Assembly: GCA_028023455.1 (NCBI GenBank)
Contig: JAQFVV010012490.1
Location: 1,676,001-1,740,000 of the forward strand
DNA: 64,000 nt
Source of the DNA: Epiperipatus broadwayi
Taxonomy: Eukaryota > Onychophora > Udeonychophora > Euonychophora > Peripatidae
Reading direction: 5' to 3'
Under the pieces are notes generated by a model. The model ran no database searches, had not been told where the DNA came from, and worked only from the letters and a program-made list of their open reading frames with translations. Each line of letters begins with the position of its first letter. The stretch's first letter is position 1. Shown here one piece after another: positions 47,288 to 59,125 of this stretch. The translations under genes were made by a program, and so were the position numbers.

Positions 47288-48047
47288 AACAATCCTGTCC
47301 TGTTTCTGGTACAAATATAATTCTTTCCAACATTTTTATGGTTATCAAACAAATACTTTCAAAATAAATAATAAAAAATATATGTAAAAACTTAGGGATG
47401 TTAGGAGTGAAATTCGAATTCACTCTCTTATGATTAATGTCATTTTCGTCAGTATATCCAAAATTACACTCTTTATTCATTCTACATTCAAAATCACCCA
47501 CTGTTTCACACTTTAAATCTCTTCTACAATAATAACAAAATAAAGTAAAAAAATATTTTATAATCATTACACATAAATAATATTCACATTTTAAAACACA
47601 AATAATACTCTTATAACTCAACACAAACTAAAACAATTCACACCATATTCTCACAATATTACATTGGATATATATATATATTTAAGACATACACCAATAA
47701 AATATTATATATCATATAGACATACCTAAGACATTAAATATTAATGTGTATTGTTTATATCTTATTAGTTATGAATACAATAAATAAAATATAGAATAGA
47801 GAAACAATAATAATTTTATCAAAAATATAAACTATTATTTATATATACATTTTAGATAAATAAATTTAATTTATGATGTAATAATAATAACACAGTTCTT
47901 GCTTTAATATTTCATTGTCATAGCAATCTATTTCAATGCTCTTAGGTTAATAGATTACCTATTAAAACTAACTAAAAATAATTTTAAAAAAAATTATACT
48001 TGATCTTTCACCACATACTGAAAAAACACTAAATTTTGGTTGGCACA
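47288..48047 (-). repeat. Candidate 3' LTR of the gypsy element
   Basis: Aligns with 57911-58867 from AATCCTGTCC to GGCACA. Shared stretches include ACACAAATAATACTCTTA, GAATAGAGAAACAATAATAA and TTTAATATTTCATTGTCATA. On the coding strand it begins TGTGCCAACC and ends next to a poly(A) run. The 112-codon minus-strand frame here (47286-47624) is an LTR artefact. A poly(A)-ended dispersed repeat is the alternative explanation. Confidence 0.55.
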
Positions 48048-49279
48048 ATATTCCCTTTCTACCAACATTTTTAAAAAAAAAAACTAACAACAATAATTCT
48101 ACTACTATTTCCAATCTACATAATGAGTTATTTCTACTCAAACATATATAAATGTTTATTCTTTTCTCTTCTCTCTCTTTATATATATATATATAGTATT
48201 TAATAATTCAATCATCACAAATTATAAATACTTTATCAGTATTCTTATTAAAATAAGACAAAAACTTGCTTATTCTTTTCTTTACAACTCCTCTACATAC
48301 TCATATTATTTTATTTATTATATCTCTAATGACTAACATGCCAGCGATACCATAACTAACAAAGAATCTTCTTATCTAATATTTTATCAATAATTTATTA
48401 TGAAGTACAATTATATCTTTCATATTCTTTCAGTTTTGTATAACTTGCCACTCATAGTTGTCAAAATTTTTCTATAAATTTGAGATTAATACTTTAATCA
48501 TTACTTCTTTCAGTAACCTTTCCCATTAATAATATAACCTTAAAATTCATTATAAACAAACAATATAAAAATCAATCAATTCATCATTCATACTACGATA
48601 CCACAAACCATCAATAAAATTCTTTCACATAATATATTTTCCAATTTCTTTTCCACCATAGTATTTCTTTTAAGATTTTATCTATTACTTAATTTTTTAG
48701 ATGAATTTACATTCCAAAGGTTCTAATTCTAAACCAAAATTATTCAACACTCCTACTTAAAAAAAAAGACCAAATATTACCTGTTAATATTTAATAGCTA
48801 TAGGCCTCTATTATTTATATTTGCAATACTGTGCAATTATCCATATATTTCACATCATTATGTGATTTTAAAGCATTCCTATCTTTAGGATTATAGGACA
48901 TTTTATAAATAATGTAAGAAGTTATGAATATAAACATTGAAAATTATTCCCTTTTTCCTTCATTTCATTCTACATTATTTATCTTCCATAATACTATATT
49001 TCAACAATTGATTATTTGATTCTGGCATCAAATATTTTTCACAACAATTAAGAAATGCTAATGCATTACCTTTTTGCAAATGCCTTTTGCTTAAGACTGA
49101 TTCCATTAAAAATCAAATAAAAGATTTCACATCTCATTTTTACACACAGACACACACAGTTACATTATCCACAACTAAAATGCAATTCTGTAAAGTTCAA
49201 TTCAAAACATTAAAGCAACATTTATTAATTCTATCACATGTTATTTCCTATCATACTTTAGTTTTCAAATAAATTACAT
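48048..49279 (-). other. 3' non-coding region of the gypsy element
   Basis: About 1.2 kb between the integrase stop and the candidate 3' LTR. It is pyrimidine-rich on the plus strand. No envelope-like ORF, signal peptide or transmembrane segment can be read in any frame. Confidence 0.45.
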
Positions 49280-50190
49280 TTATTCAGGTGGTACCATCGG
49301 TTTTAAACTTTGGGCACTGATGATACATTTTTCATCTTCAAAGATTTCTGAGAGAAATATATTCTCCACTTCTTATTCAAACTTATATTTCAGCAGGTCA
49401 CTAACTTGAGGAGTCTTCACAAATACAAAATTGCCTACTTTTAAGTACATACGGCATATAAAATTACCTGGGCAATTCTTTCTGTCCCACTCAAATTTTC
49501 ATTAGCCTTTGATAAATCACTATCATAGTTTATCTCTTCTTTGGATATAGTGGGTAAAGAAGTTTTAATTAATATAGGCTTCTGATATCCAAAATACAGA
49601 TCCATTGGAGAAAATTTAGTTGACTCGTTTTGGATTATATTGATATAATTAACCACTTCCTTCAACTTATTTACCCAGTTACAGTATTTGTCTTCTAGGT
49701 ATATCCTAAACAATCATCTACCCAACCCACACCTAATTTTCTCACATAGGTTAGACTGTGGGTTCCTAATTGGACACAAAATGATGTATTTCTTGTCATC
49801 ATTTAAGCCAACCTTTCCAGTCCTTAGACATGAAGGGAGTAGCATGATCTGTCAAAATAGCCTTAGGTTTCCCTATCATTACAAATTATAGTTCCTGCAA
49901 ACACTTAATTACATTCCTAGCATTAGTTTTGGTCACCAGATATGCACCCACGAGTTTTAAAAAAAAAACATTATAAGTGATCAATATAAACTTGAATTTC
50001 CTAAATGGTGGTAAAAAACCATAGACATCCATGGCTAAAATATCATTGGGACAATTAGCTAAAATTGGTTGTAACATACTAGTGTACAATTTATTGGTGT
50101 CCTTTGAACTTAAAAAATTTCACAATATCTAAGTCTGTTCTCTATGGACACATACAGACCAGGCTGGAAGAAGTTTGCGCACAACATATT
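49280..50190 (-). pseudogene. Gypsy integrase (broken)
   Basis: The catalytic-core start reads LANCPNDILAMDVYGFLPP, with the first acidic residue at about 50027-50029, followed by FKFILITYN. Farther on come RNPQSNLCEKI near 49730-49760 (normally HPQTN-ER; the His is Asn here) and NESTKFSPMDLYFGYQKP near 49590-49640, the C-terminal part of the core. The protein ends at a TAA at 49280-49282 after LKPMVPPE, a typical integrase terminus (RLKPYVPP). Stops between about 49740 and 49880 and near 49390 break it. Intact enzymes insert the cDNA into the genome. Confidence 0.75.
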
Positions 50191-50499
50191 CTACATTTCT
50201 GAGTATTTAATACTGATAAAGACTATGAACATAATAAATTAAACTATTCCTAATACAAAATGGTATTACTATCTTCTATGATTGTTCATGGTCTTCCCTA
50301 ACTTTGTAGTGCAACAAGTTTTGAAGAATTTTATATCTCAATACGATCTTACTACTAATCATTATTTTAATTGCTATGAATTCTACATTTTTTATTCAAG
50401 TATTGATTAATAGAATTCAATTTTGAATCCTGTGATTACAATATTGAATCATTTTCAAGTAAATCAACAATTCCCAGAGAAATGACTATGATAAAAAGA

Positions 50500-50760
50500 T
50501 TATCTACATCTGTATGACATGGGTGTATTTCGATATGATTCCTACTTAAGATATCTGCGACAATTATCTTTCGCTTTACAGTACTGCAACTTATAATTAA
50601 ACTGTTGAAGGATTATAAACTCTAACTAGCCTTTTACTATTCAAATAGCTTCGACTGACATACTCTTAACTTCTGATTTATAATAACTATTATTTCAGTC
50701 GCAAGTAAATATTGTCAGAGTTTCTGAAAAGCTCACACGACAGCCAAGGCTTCTTTCTCT
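50500..50760 (-). pseudogene. Gypsy RNase H (broken)
   Basis: Minus-strand fragments read KEALAVV (50737-50757), then ATEIIVIINHQKLR (normally TELLVITDHQAL) and KLQYCKAKDNCRRYL near 50520-50590 (normally YKAKDNIVADILSR). The order and spacing are those of the Ty3/gypsy RNase H that removes template RNA. The frame has several stops, and the D of the TDH motif is Asn. Confidence 0.65.
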
Positions 50761-50899
50761 GTGAGGCATTCTTTTCATGGTCCAATTAGAATAAAACTAC
50801 TCTTAGAACATACTTATTACTGGCTGCTTGCACATAATGTTTTTGGAAAGTAGGATAATATAAGATGGTTAAGAAATTTAATTTTATTCTTTCAAATTC

Positions 50900-51760
50900 T
50901 ATAGAATGATTCTCAATCCATTTCCATTTCTCATCTTTGAAAATTTTGATAAATAAATGGTGTCATAAGCAAAATTCTCATAAAATCTATGATAAAAATT
51001 GCAGACACCAAGTAAAGAATGTAAATGCTTTTATTTCCTGGAATAGAAAAATTCTGAATAGATTTAATCTTATCAGGATGCAGTTTTATCCCATCAGATC
51101 CTACAATGTGCCCCAGAAAATCTATTTCCTTAATGATTATTCTACTCTTTCTCAAATTTATTAATATATTTTTCTTCATATTCCTTCAAAAATATATATA
51201 TATAGATGACGAAAATGCTCCAAGATATCAAAGTAATTACATCATTCACATATATTGTAATAATGCTTCTGACTTGATTGAATAATAAATTATCCAACAT
51301 CTTAGGAGATCATCTCCACTGTTCTCAAGTCCAGAAAGGCATTGTGTCAAAAATATAAGAGTAACCTTCATATTTCAATGCAGCACACTTCTGATCATCA
51401 TCATCATGCAAGTATACCTGCCAATAACTAGCTGTTAAGTCAATAGTAGAAAATATATCTTTAAATAAATTAATAATTCTTGCACACTAGGAGGAACATC
51501 ACACTTTGGAATCGCTAACTGATTCAAGAACCTGACATCTAAGTAAATATGCATGAATCCATCCTTTTTATGGATGATCATCAATGGACTATTATAAGTT
51601 GAGTGACATTTTCTAATAATCTTCTATTTGACCATTTGGTCAGTTTGTTTTTGCATCTCAAATTTGTACTGATGAAGGATAAGATAGCTTTTGCACTGAA
51701 ATGGACTATAGTCCTTCAAACGTATCCAATGCACATATCATTTGATTACAAAAAGTTTCT
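50900..51760 (-). pseudogene. Gypsy reverse transcriptase (broken)
   Basis: Blocks in order on the minus strand: a thumb-side lead-in FEMQKQTDQM, then TYNSPLMIIHKKDGFMHIYL and DVRFLNQLAIPKCDVPP (51590-51490), STIDLTASYWQVYLHDD (51450-51410, palm motif A), and IYVNDVIT at about 51232-51255 (palm motif C, normally YVDD). FLGHIVGSDGIKLHPDKIKS (about 51055-51120) is the connection to RNase H. Stops and frame changes lie between blocks. The YVDD box reads YVND, so a catalytic aspartate is missing as well. Confidence 0.8.
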
Positions 51761-52149
51761 TAGAAAACACATCCTTGTGCTTACAGGCTAACTGGAAAAA
51801 CCTTTAAAATTGCTATCTAACTGGGTAGATTCACATATTTTCATTTGTAAATCAAACTCTCTAGAATTATTTTGGATGGTTAATAAATTAAAAGTTTGAA
51901 GGGGCACCTCCCCATTAAACTTATACTTTCCCCCTTTCAAAATTTAACTCTTGATTTACAATCAGTAATGCATCTAAACCGATTCATGAAGTCCAATTCT
52001 ATTATTACCTGATGAATAAGTCCAGCCATAAGTAAAAATATTTGTTCTGCACTTGTCAAATTAATCTTAACACTCAACCATACCTGTTGAGCAAATAATT
52101 CTATTGAGTTTTCCTCAATAGTAACACAGGAACTTCCAAGTCTGTTTCA

Positions 52150-52265
52150 GTAATATTAATATACAACCTTTCTGAGATAACTGAAATTTGGCTTCTTGAA
52201 TCCAGCAAAAAGCCTTTACTAACATATTTTAAATAATGACTTTAATTTCAGGAAAAATATTAACT
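52150..52265 (-). pseudogene. Gypsy aspartic protease remnant
   Basis: GFLLDSRSQISVISERLY on the minus strand matches the LLDTGSQISVIS active-site block of retroelement proteases. DSR (52194-52202) stands where DTG or DSG is needed, so the remnant is inactive. It sits upstream of RT, as expected. Confidence 0.6.
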
Positions 52266-52399
52266 ACATAATCCTCTATTGCCATTCATATTTATCATCT
52301 TCTGTTTCAAAATATAACAAAATCAAATAATTTATAATATTGTTGCTACCCAAATTTATAATGCTACTAGGCTCCCACAATGAAGAACATTCTGACAAG

Positions 52400-52860
52400 C
52401 ACTGTCTTAATTTAAAGAATTAGTTTTAGGCCTGGCTGCAAAAATTTTCACAGATGTATTCTGTGTTTTGCCGTCATGATAATTTTGTGATGTACACGCA
52501 TCCTTTTTTGACCTATCATAATTTTTACAGTTACCCTTACTGTTATTCATGTAAAGTAAAGCTTTGTTACTCTTACCATTCATATAAAATCTATACACTC
52601 TATTATCTTTAGTTTTATTCTTACCAAATTTAATAGGGAAAACATTATATGTATGACTATTTTTATTATATTTATAACTATTTTCTACAGGTACTTCACT
52701 TGCCTTGACTATTTTTCAGATATCTCTTCAACAGTATTTCTATCAGCAGCAATTAATGTCTATAACAGAAATGCAGTCAGCATTTTTAATTTAAATAAAA
52801 CTGCATATATTTGCCTTTATTAGAACAATACTTGTCCTGGCTAATTTGATATTTCATGTT
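52400..52860 (-). pseudogene. Gypsy gag C-terminal/nucleocapsid remnant
   Basis: Minus-strand frames here are rich in Lys, Asn and Ser, with scattered Cys and His (NCKNYDRSKKDACTSQNYH) just before the protease. That is the position of a nucleocapsid, but no clean CCHC knuckle survives. AADRNTVEEISEK near 52710-52760 resembles the end of a gag capsid. Confidence 0.35.
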
Positions 52861-52929
52861 GTTGTCCTTGTCTTCTGCTCAAAAACTATTTAACAGGAAT
52901 ATTTGAAATCTCCATACTGTACTGTTTAT

Positions 52930-54370
52930 TTATTAAAAGACGCAATTTTAATTTTTTTAGTTAGTGTAATTTTTTAAAAAAAACGTACAATGAGAGTTGA
53001 TTTTTTTTTGTTTCAAATTATTACTTTGATTAAAAATAAGAGTTAAAATTGGGAAAAATAAATGACACGCAGATTACTAATCCAGACAAATAAAAAAAAA
53101 AAATTCCGAAGTAAAAGATTACAATCATTAAAACTTTTTTGGGGGAAGCTAATTAAAGATGGCAGAATTATGCTGAAATAAAAAAGACTTTGTAACTTAA
53201 ATTTAAAAAAGAATGTATTCGATTATTATCTGGTATTCTGATAAAAGAACAAAAGAAAGTAGATGTGCAGAGAAGTCTAAAAACTGATCGAGAATATAAA
53301 AAGTCGGAAAAACTTCAAATGTGGTCTTATCTTGTCTGTTTTTCTTTTGGTTGGTCCTGGATTTTTTCGTGATCCAGGACCACTCTATGCTGAAATAATT
53401 AGTCCTGCTGGAGTAGACTGAAGCTTTTGACATCGTTCATCATGAAAATGCCGACCCCAGAAAAACTTTCGTGGCTAGCCTTTAGAATGGACAAAAAAAA
53501 AACAAGTTTAATACTAATGGCCACAAGCTTATTCTACCTCTCATTAAAAAAAACCATGCATGGTAATAAACCTTCTGTGGAAATTTGCTAAACTTACTGG
53601 TAAGCTAAGATTAACTATTTACGATTGTGACTAAATTAAGCATTTGCAAATCATTCTCCAATAAGCTTATAATATAATCCTTACACTGTATTATTCAAGA
53701 GACTTTTATTTATGGCCTAAGAAATCGAAGTCTAATGTGAACTGTTTTAATTAATTGATTCATATCTGGATTAGCATGTGTGTAGTCTTTCCAATTTAGT
53801 AGTAATTTATCTTTAAATATTTTAATTTGTTAGAATAAAATATTTATTTCTAATATCAACTTTTCATTGTGTGTTACTAATGTTAGTCATTAAATTTATT
53901 AATATTAGTTAATTATGTGAAGTGTAAATTACTTTGGCCAATATGTTTATTTATTAACAAAGCCCCGGGTGTAATATCCTCTGAAAAATAACTAAGTTAC
54001 AGGAAATCAAAAACCCAATCCTTTAAATTATTTTCTTTTTAATTTATGATGTGCAATGCAACGAATTTCAGTGGATTCTTGTATGAATCATGGCGCCCTG
54101 ATAAAAACAAATAAAAAAGCTGATTCCGCCAGCAGCATAAGTCGCAATAATTAGTAGGTCAGTTAATCAGGAAATATAGCTATGTTTTTAGAAATATGAA
54201 TGAAATATTTATATTTTCTGTCTTCATGGTTTGATTAACTTTCACTTCATAGTGTATTAAAAAAAGGCCTACCAAAATCTACAAAAACAGGGAAAATGTT
54301 ACAATACATTTATGGCTTATTAACAATGATTTTCACGAGTGCTAGTTATAAATAATTTTTCAATCTGACT
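52930..54370. other. Probable insertion splitting the gypsy gag
   Basis: About 1.4 kb with no gag similarity between two gag pieces. It holds a perfect 11-bp stem hairpin at 53352-53382, GC-richer patches (CCCCGGGTGTAAT near 53962, GGCGCCCTGATAAAA near 54092) and no protein of note; the 76-codon frame at 53203-53433 is unsupported. It may be a non-autonomous insertion, but its ends were not identified. Confidence 0.35.
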
Positions 54371-54404
54371 TAAGTGACAACAAGAACAATTCTTCTAAAG
54401 CACT

Positions 54405-55339
54405 TAGTTAGTCTGCAGGATTTTCATCATACTCCTGCTTAAATACTCTTAAGTGGATAAATCTAGCTATGTTGTTGTTCATTCTGTCATCTTCAATTTC
54501 CTCATGATCCTGCAACTGCTTATTATTTTCCTCACCACAATGACAATATATTATTTTCAATTTTATTTCAGGCTTACCCTCTGAATACATAAGCTTATAT
54601 GAACCTATCTACATAATCATGCATGACTTTGGCAGGAGTATTCTTCATCCCTACCATGTTATCTTCTAACATGATGGATATTTTATTATTTATATTTTGC
54701 TCTTGTTCATCAAGCCATTTGCACATCCCTTGCTCCAGTAATGTACCATTATTTTCCAACTTACTATAAATCTCTTCTTGCTTTTTATTACTATTTTCTA
54801 TTACTTGTATAGATGATTGATAACTATCTAATCTCTCTCTTATGTTATCTAACTGCCTAGCTATATTTGCTAAATACTATTTAATTCATACTGCATGTCT
54901 TTTAAGTTATGCTGCGACTCTTTACATATTTTTTGCAATTTTTTCATTTCATTATCTGCCTTGTTCTGTTTCTTACGCACCTCTTTATATTCCAGTTTCC
55001 TGTGATTCTGAATATTTTTTAAGTCTATTTCAATACTATTTTTATTATTGAATTGCCCTGATTCTACCTTTAATTCTCTAAATTCTTCTCTTAATTCTCT
55101 ATTTTGAGTACTTATGTCTTCTCTTAATTCTTTATTTTAATTATTCATATCTTCTAACCTATCATTTTGCACATTAAACTTATTATTCATCTCTCTCAAT
55201 TCTATATTTTGATTATTCATTTCTTCTCTTTGATTATAAAACTTATTAGTTTTTGCTTCAATTCTTCTATCATTTTTCTAAATATATCCTGAATGCCACC
55301 TTCAGGTCCTACTAATGTTTCATTACTATTAATTTCCAT
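54405..55339 (-). pseudogene. Gypsy gag N-terminal region (broken)
   Basis: The likely start is the minus-strand ATG at 55337-55339 (MEINSNETLVGPEGGIQDIF). The following 600 bp read as Glu/Lys/Asn/Gln-rich helical sequence (NRELREEFRELKVES near 55080-55130, LEYKEVRKKQNKADNEMKKL near 54935-54995), a coiled coil like those of the other two gags in the window. The last part, a 60-codon frame at 54408-54590, contains RFIHLRVFKQEYDENPAD. Stops at several points and a frame change near 55240 break it. No tryptophan-pair capsid motif was seen, perhaps because the adjacent insertion removed it. Confidence 0.5.
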
Positions 55340-57910
55340 AATTGGTTATTTAACTTGAAAATAATAATTCTTCTATTTTCAATTAGATAAATTATAAAAT
55401 AGTTTAAATTGCTTTATTTAATGACAAATATTTGTCGATTCACCAAAAAACTTGCAAAAGAACAATAACAACATTCATTTTAAAGCACTTCAAAATATTT
55501 TTCCTATCTACTATTCAAATAAATTCTTTAAAATTTTAAATGAATTACAACTATTTATAGAAAATATTGCCTATATAAAAGATATGGCCCTGGATTCTCA
55601 AACAAATATGTATAAGACTCTAACCTCTTTCATTTTAATCTTTACTTGAGTCTGAAGTTGGTCGCACCATTTGTAACAGAATAAAAATGTGATATATTCT
55701 TATTTAATGCCCCACAGATTTGGGTGGCATTTGTAACAGAATAAAATTGAGTCATTAATGAATGTGAAAAATAATCTTGGTATGCCCTATGAATTCGATT
55801 ATTGTTTGAAACAGAATGAAAACAATAAGGATAGGAAATAAAGATTGTAGTATAACCTACCAACTTAAGATACCAATTGCAACAAGGTAAAGTATAACCC
55901 AATAGTTGAAAGCCAGTGGAATGATTAAAATGAAAATAATGCTAATAAAAATAAAAATAAAGACAATACAAACAAAATTATAATAAAATACAATACATAA
56001 GATTGATTCATCTAACATACCTCATCACTTACACCAACTTATAATAATACAAGATGAAAATCAGTACCTGAAATACCCTTACAATTTACAAAATTCAATC
56101 ATGACAACATGAAATAAATGAAAGATTCTTATTTGACAGTTATACAAATATGATTAATAAATCACAACAACTTATCTTTCAAATGAATAAAGCCTAAATT
56201 ATTAAACTCTAAATTATAATTACCCACATAAGTAAAGTATTTTTAACAATAATCAAATGATAACATTAAGAGCTTAATATTTTAATTAAGTGTACAATCT
56301 ATACCAAAGAGTTTTAAATCTAAAAGTAAATCATTCTTTCTAGTGGAATTCCAATACCCATTTTAATGTATACAATTACCAATTTTATAATTTCATAAGA
56401 TTACCATTTTTATTAACTAAATACCATATTACTATAACATAACTCCAATAAATAATAATTTCAAAAGAATATGCAAGTATCCGATTATAATTGCCTTTGC
56501 TTACCCTAAATAATTAATATATTTAAACTTTATAAACTATCAAACTAGCTATTGCAAATAACTGATAAAATAATTATGATGATTTGCTAATTAATTATTA
56601 AACATCAAGCAATACCAAATCAATTAATTTATTATTATATAAAAATGTATATCTAGCTCAAATGATAATATACTGGATTTAGTTTAAAGAAAATAATACA
56701 TAATAATACATTTATCAATCCAATCATTTAACTCCTGGACAATTTTATGATTATCTATTATAACTATATGGTGTAAATCCATATATGACCACTATATATC
56801 AAAATATTATTAGCCAATAGGTTTTCATTGTTAAATGAGTGACAACCAAAGCAAGTTTATTTGTTTAAATGAATTTAAAATTTATTAACAATAACTATAT
56901 ATATAAAAAAGACAATTAGATAACAAACATTTGTGACATCCATTCTAATTAAATATCATTGAAGATATTTTCCATATAAATTAATATTAATAAAATAAGT
57001 GTTTATACATCAAAAATTCACCTGTATAATATTTAATATATGATATATAAAATTTATATGAAACAAAAATATTACAGTATACATACACTATTTAAAATAC
57101 AAGAAAGTTAATGACACTTCTATAATCTTTAGAATAAAGTAATTGATTAATATAAAATATAATAATCATACATTTGTTTATTCATTCATCTATTTTTTTA
57201 AATAAAATATCAATGATTAATTGTTACAATACAATTCTTTTGGATTTTCACCACTTATAAAAAATATAACCAAAAGTAATTTGCAGTCAATGAATAAATA
57301 CAAATTTTAAATCGAAGTTTTAATTATTTATTAAAATAAAGAATATTAAATTTAACTTCCTTTTATTTCCACATTTATAAAATAAACAATTAACTAACTT
57401 AAGATATAATAATTGATAATATTTATAAATATTATAACAATTAACATATAAATAAAGTATATCTTAACATACAACCTGACCATTGTCCTCCTATATGGCA
57501 CTTCATTGAAATGTAATAATTCCAATTTATCCCATAAGCTGTATTTTAATGACATTTACTAATCCAAACAATGTAAAAGTATCATAAACATTTATTCAAA
57601 ACAATGCATATTTATTAAATTCCAATATTCTTGAAGTATTGAATTTTATCCTTTGTTTAGTAAATGTTTAATATTGTAATGGCATCATGAATAAACAGAT
57701 GCTGATTTCCATTTATGACAATATGATGTAAAAATAAACTAGTTTAAATCCTATTTCAAAATACTCCATCAGTATTATAAAATTAGATCTGCAGATGTGA
57801 ACAATTCTTATATATAGCTATATGTTGTCAACTTCTATATTTCATTAGAGAAATATCTAGCCAAATTTGAATGCTATAAAATACTTTTTCCTTTTTTTTA
57901 ACAAGTTTTC
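55340..57910 (-). other. Leader region of the gypsy element
   Basis: G-poor AT-rich DNA with no ORF of note. Between 55666 and 55815 the plus-strand phrase TTTGTAACAGAATAAAA occurs twice and a diverged form once. On the minus strand the first is followed by TGGTGCGACCAACTTCAGAC, which could be an LTR end and primer site. Confidence 0.4.
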
Positions 57911-58867
57911 GATAATCCTGTCCAGTTTCCTGGACAAATATAATCCTTTCTACTCCATCGTTTTTGTGGTTATCAAAAAAATATTGTCAAAATAAATAAT
58001 AATAAAATTATATAAAAGAACTCAGATTGAAAGTCAGCATGTTAGAGAGTGAATTCAAATTGTTCAGTCTTATTTATAATCTCTTACAATTGATGTCATT
58101 TTCATCAATATATCCAAGATTTTAATCCAATAAACATCACATGATCACTATTTCTTATCCTTGCTCTTAACTATTATAAAAATTAGTCTGGGGATGATAG
58201 GCACTAGATGGGGATTTTATGCACAAGCCTTCTGGCATCCATCGACTGCTCTGGCTTGCACTGAATGACAATATGTATAGAGAGTTTTGCCTGTTTTTAT
58301 ATCCAAGGTTACACTCTTTAGTCACTTTATTATCAAAATCACCCTGCATTCCATGCTTAAAATCTCTTTTCCAACAACAATAAAATAAAATAAATATTTT
58401 ATAATCATTACAAATAAATAATATTCACATTTTAAAACACAAATAATACTCTTACAACTCAACACAAACTAAAACAATTTACATTATGCTCTCACAATAT
58501 TGCATTGGAAAGATATATTTAAGACATATTCCAATAAAATATTACATATATAATATAAAAATAACAACAGACATACCTATTACTTATTAATGCAATAAAT
58601 AAAATATAGAATAGAGAAACAATAATAATTTTATCAAAGTCATAAACTTTTTTATTTATGTATTCATTTTAAATGAATAAATTTAATTTATAATTTTATG
58701 TTGAAATAATAATAATGTATTTCCAGCTTTAATATTTCATTGTCATAGCAACCTATTTAAATACTCTTAAGTTAATACATTATCTATTAAAACTAACTAA
58801 AAATAATAATAATTTATACTTGACATTCCACTACATACTGAAATTACACCAAATTTCAGTTGTCACA
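57911..58867 (-). repeat. Candidate 5' LTR of the gypsy element, with a 189-bp insertion
   Basis: Aligns with 47288-48047 except for an extra 189 bp at 58118-58306, flanked by a 9-bp direct repeat TATATCCAA (58109-58117, 58298-58306). On the coding strand the LTR begins TGTGACAACTG. The short minus-strand frame 58167-58349 spans the insertion. Confidence 0.55.
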
Positions 58868-59049
58868 ATATATATAGTGAATAATTAAAATTGTTTTACA
58901 TTGCATTATTATCTAAGTATTAAATTTTTTTTTTTTTTCAACGTTTTATATATACAGTAAAACTGTTTTAGAATGCTTAGAGGTATATTTAAAAATTTCT
59001 AATCATATGTATATATTGTAATGGTTAGATTCATCTAGCAGAATTCAAA
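58868..59049. other. AT-rich spacer
   Basis: Nothing recognised. Confidence 0.5.
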
Positions 59050-59125
59050 CCCCAAACATGAAACTGAACATTCTAGGAGAAGTTGCCTTCTAGATATCCT
59101 AGGTTCAAATCTAAAGTCTAAATTC
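59050..59125 (+). repeat. Weak tRNA-like SINE trace
   Basis: CCTAGGTTCAAATCTAAAG contains a box B-like GGTTCAAATCT and is preceded by a possible anticodon arm (GTTGCCTTCTAGATATC). No A box or acceptor stem is convincing. Confidence 0.2.

Larger units (their letters stand above)
47288..58867 (-). mobile_element. Old, decayed Ty3/gypsy LTR retrotransposon (minus strand)
   Basis: Reading right to left are gag (from 55339), protease (near 52200), reverse transcriptase (about 51720-50900), RNase H (about 50760-50500) and integrase (about 50190-49280), the Ty3/gypsy order. The whole 47.3-58.9 kb stretch is G-poor on the plus strand, in contrast to the left flank. It lies between direct repeats of about 760 and 957 bp that share roughly 85% identity and are the best LTR candidates. 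Problems remain: no target duplication was found, and the leader (57.9 to 55.3 kb) is unusually long. A different LTR end may lie at about 55675. Every coding domain has stops or shifts. Confidence 0.65.

Noticed and set aside
49087-49272. Short plus-strand frames across the gypsy region (also 49688-49891, 50937-51164, 51603-51791)
   Set aside because: They are antisense to recognisable integrase and RT fragments or to non-coding sequence and have no motifs.
48048-49279. An envelope gene downstream of the gypsy integrase
   Set aside because: No frame long enough and no signal peptide or membrane anchor could be read.
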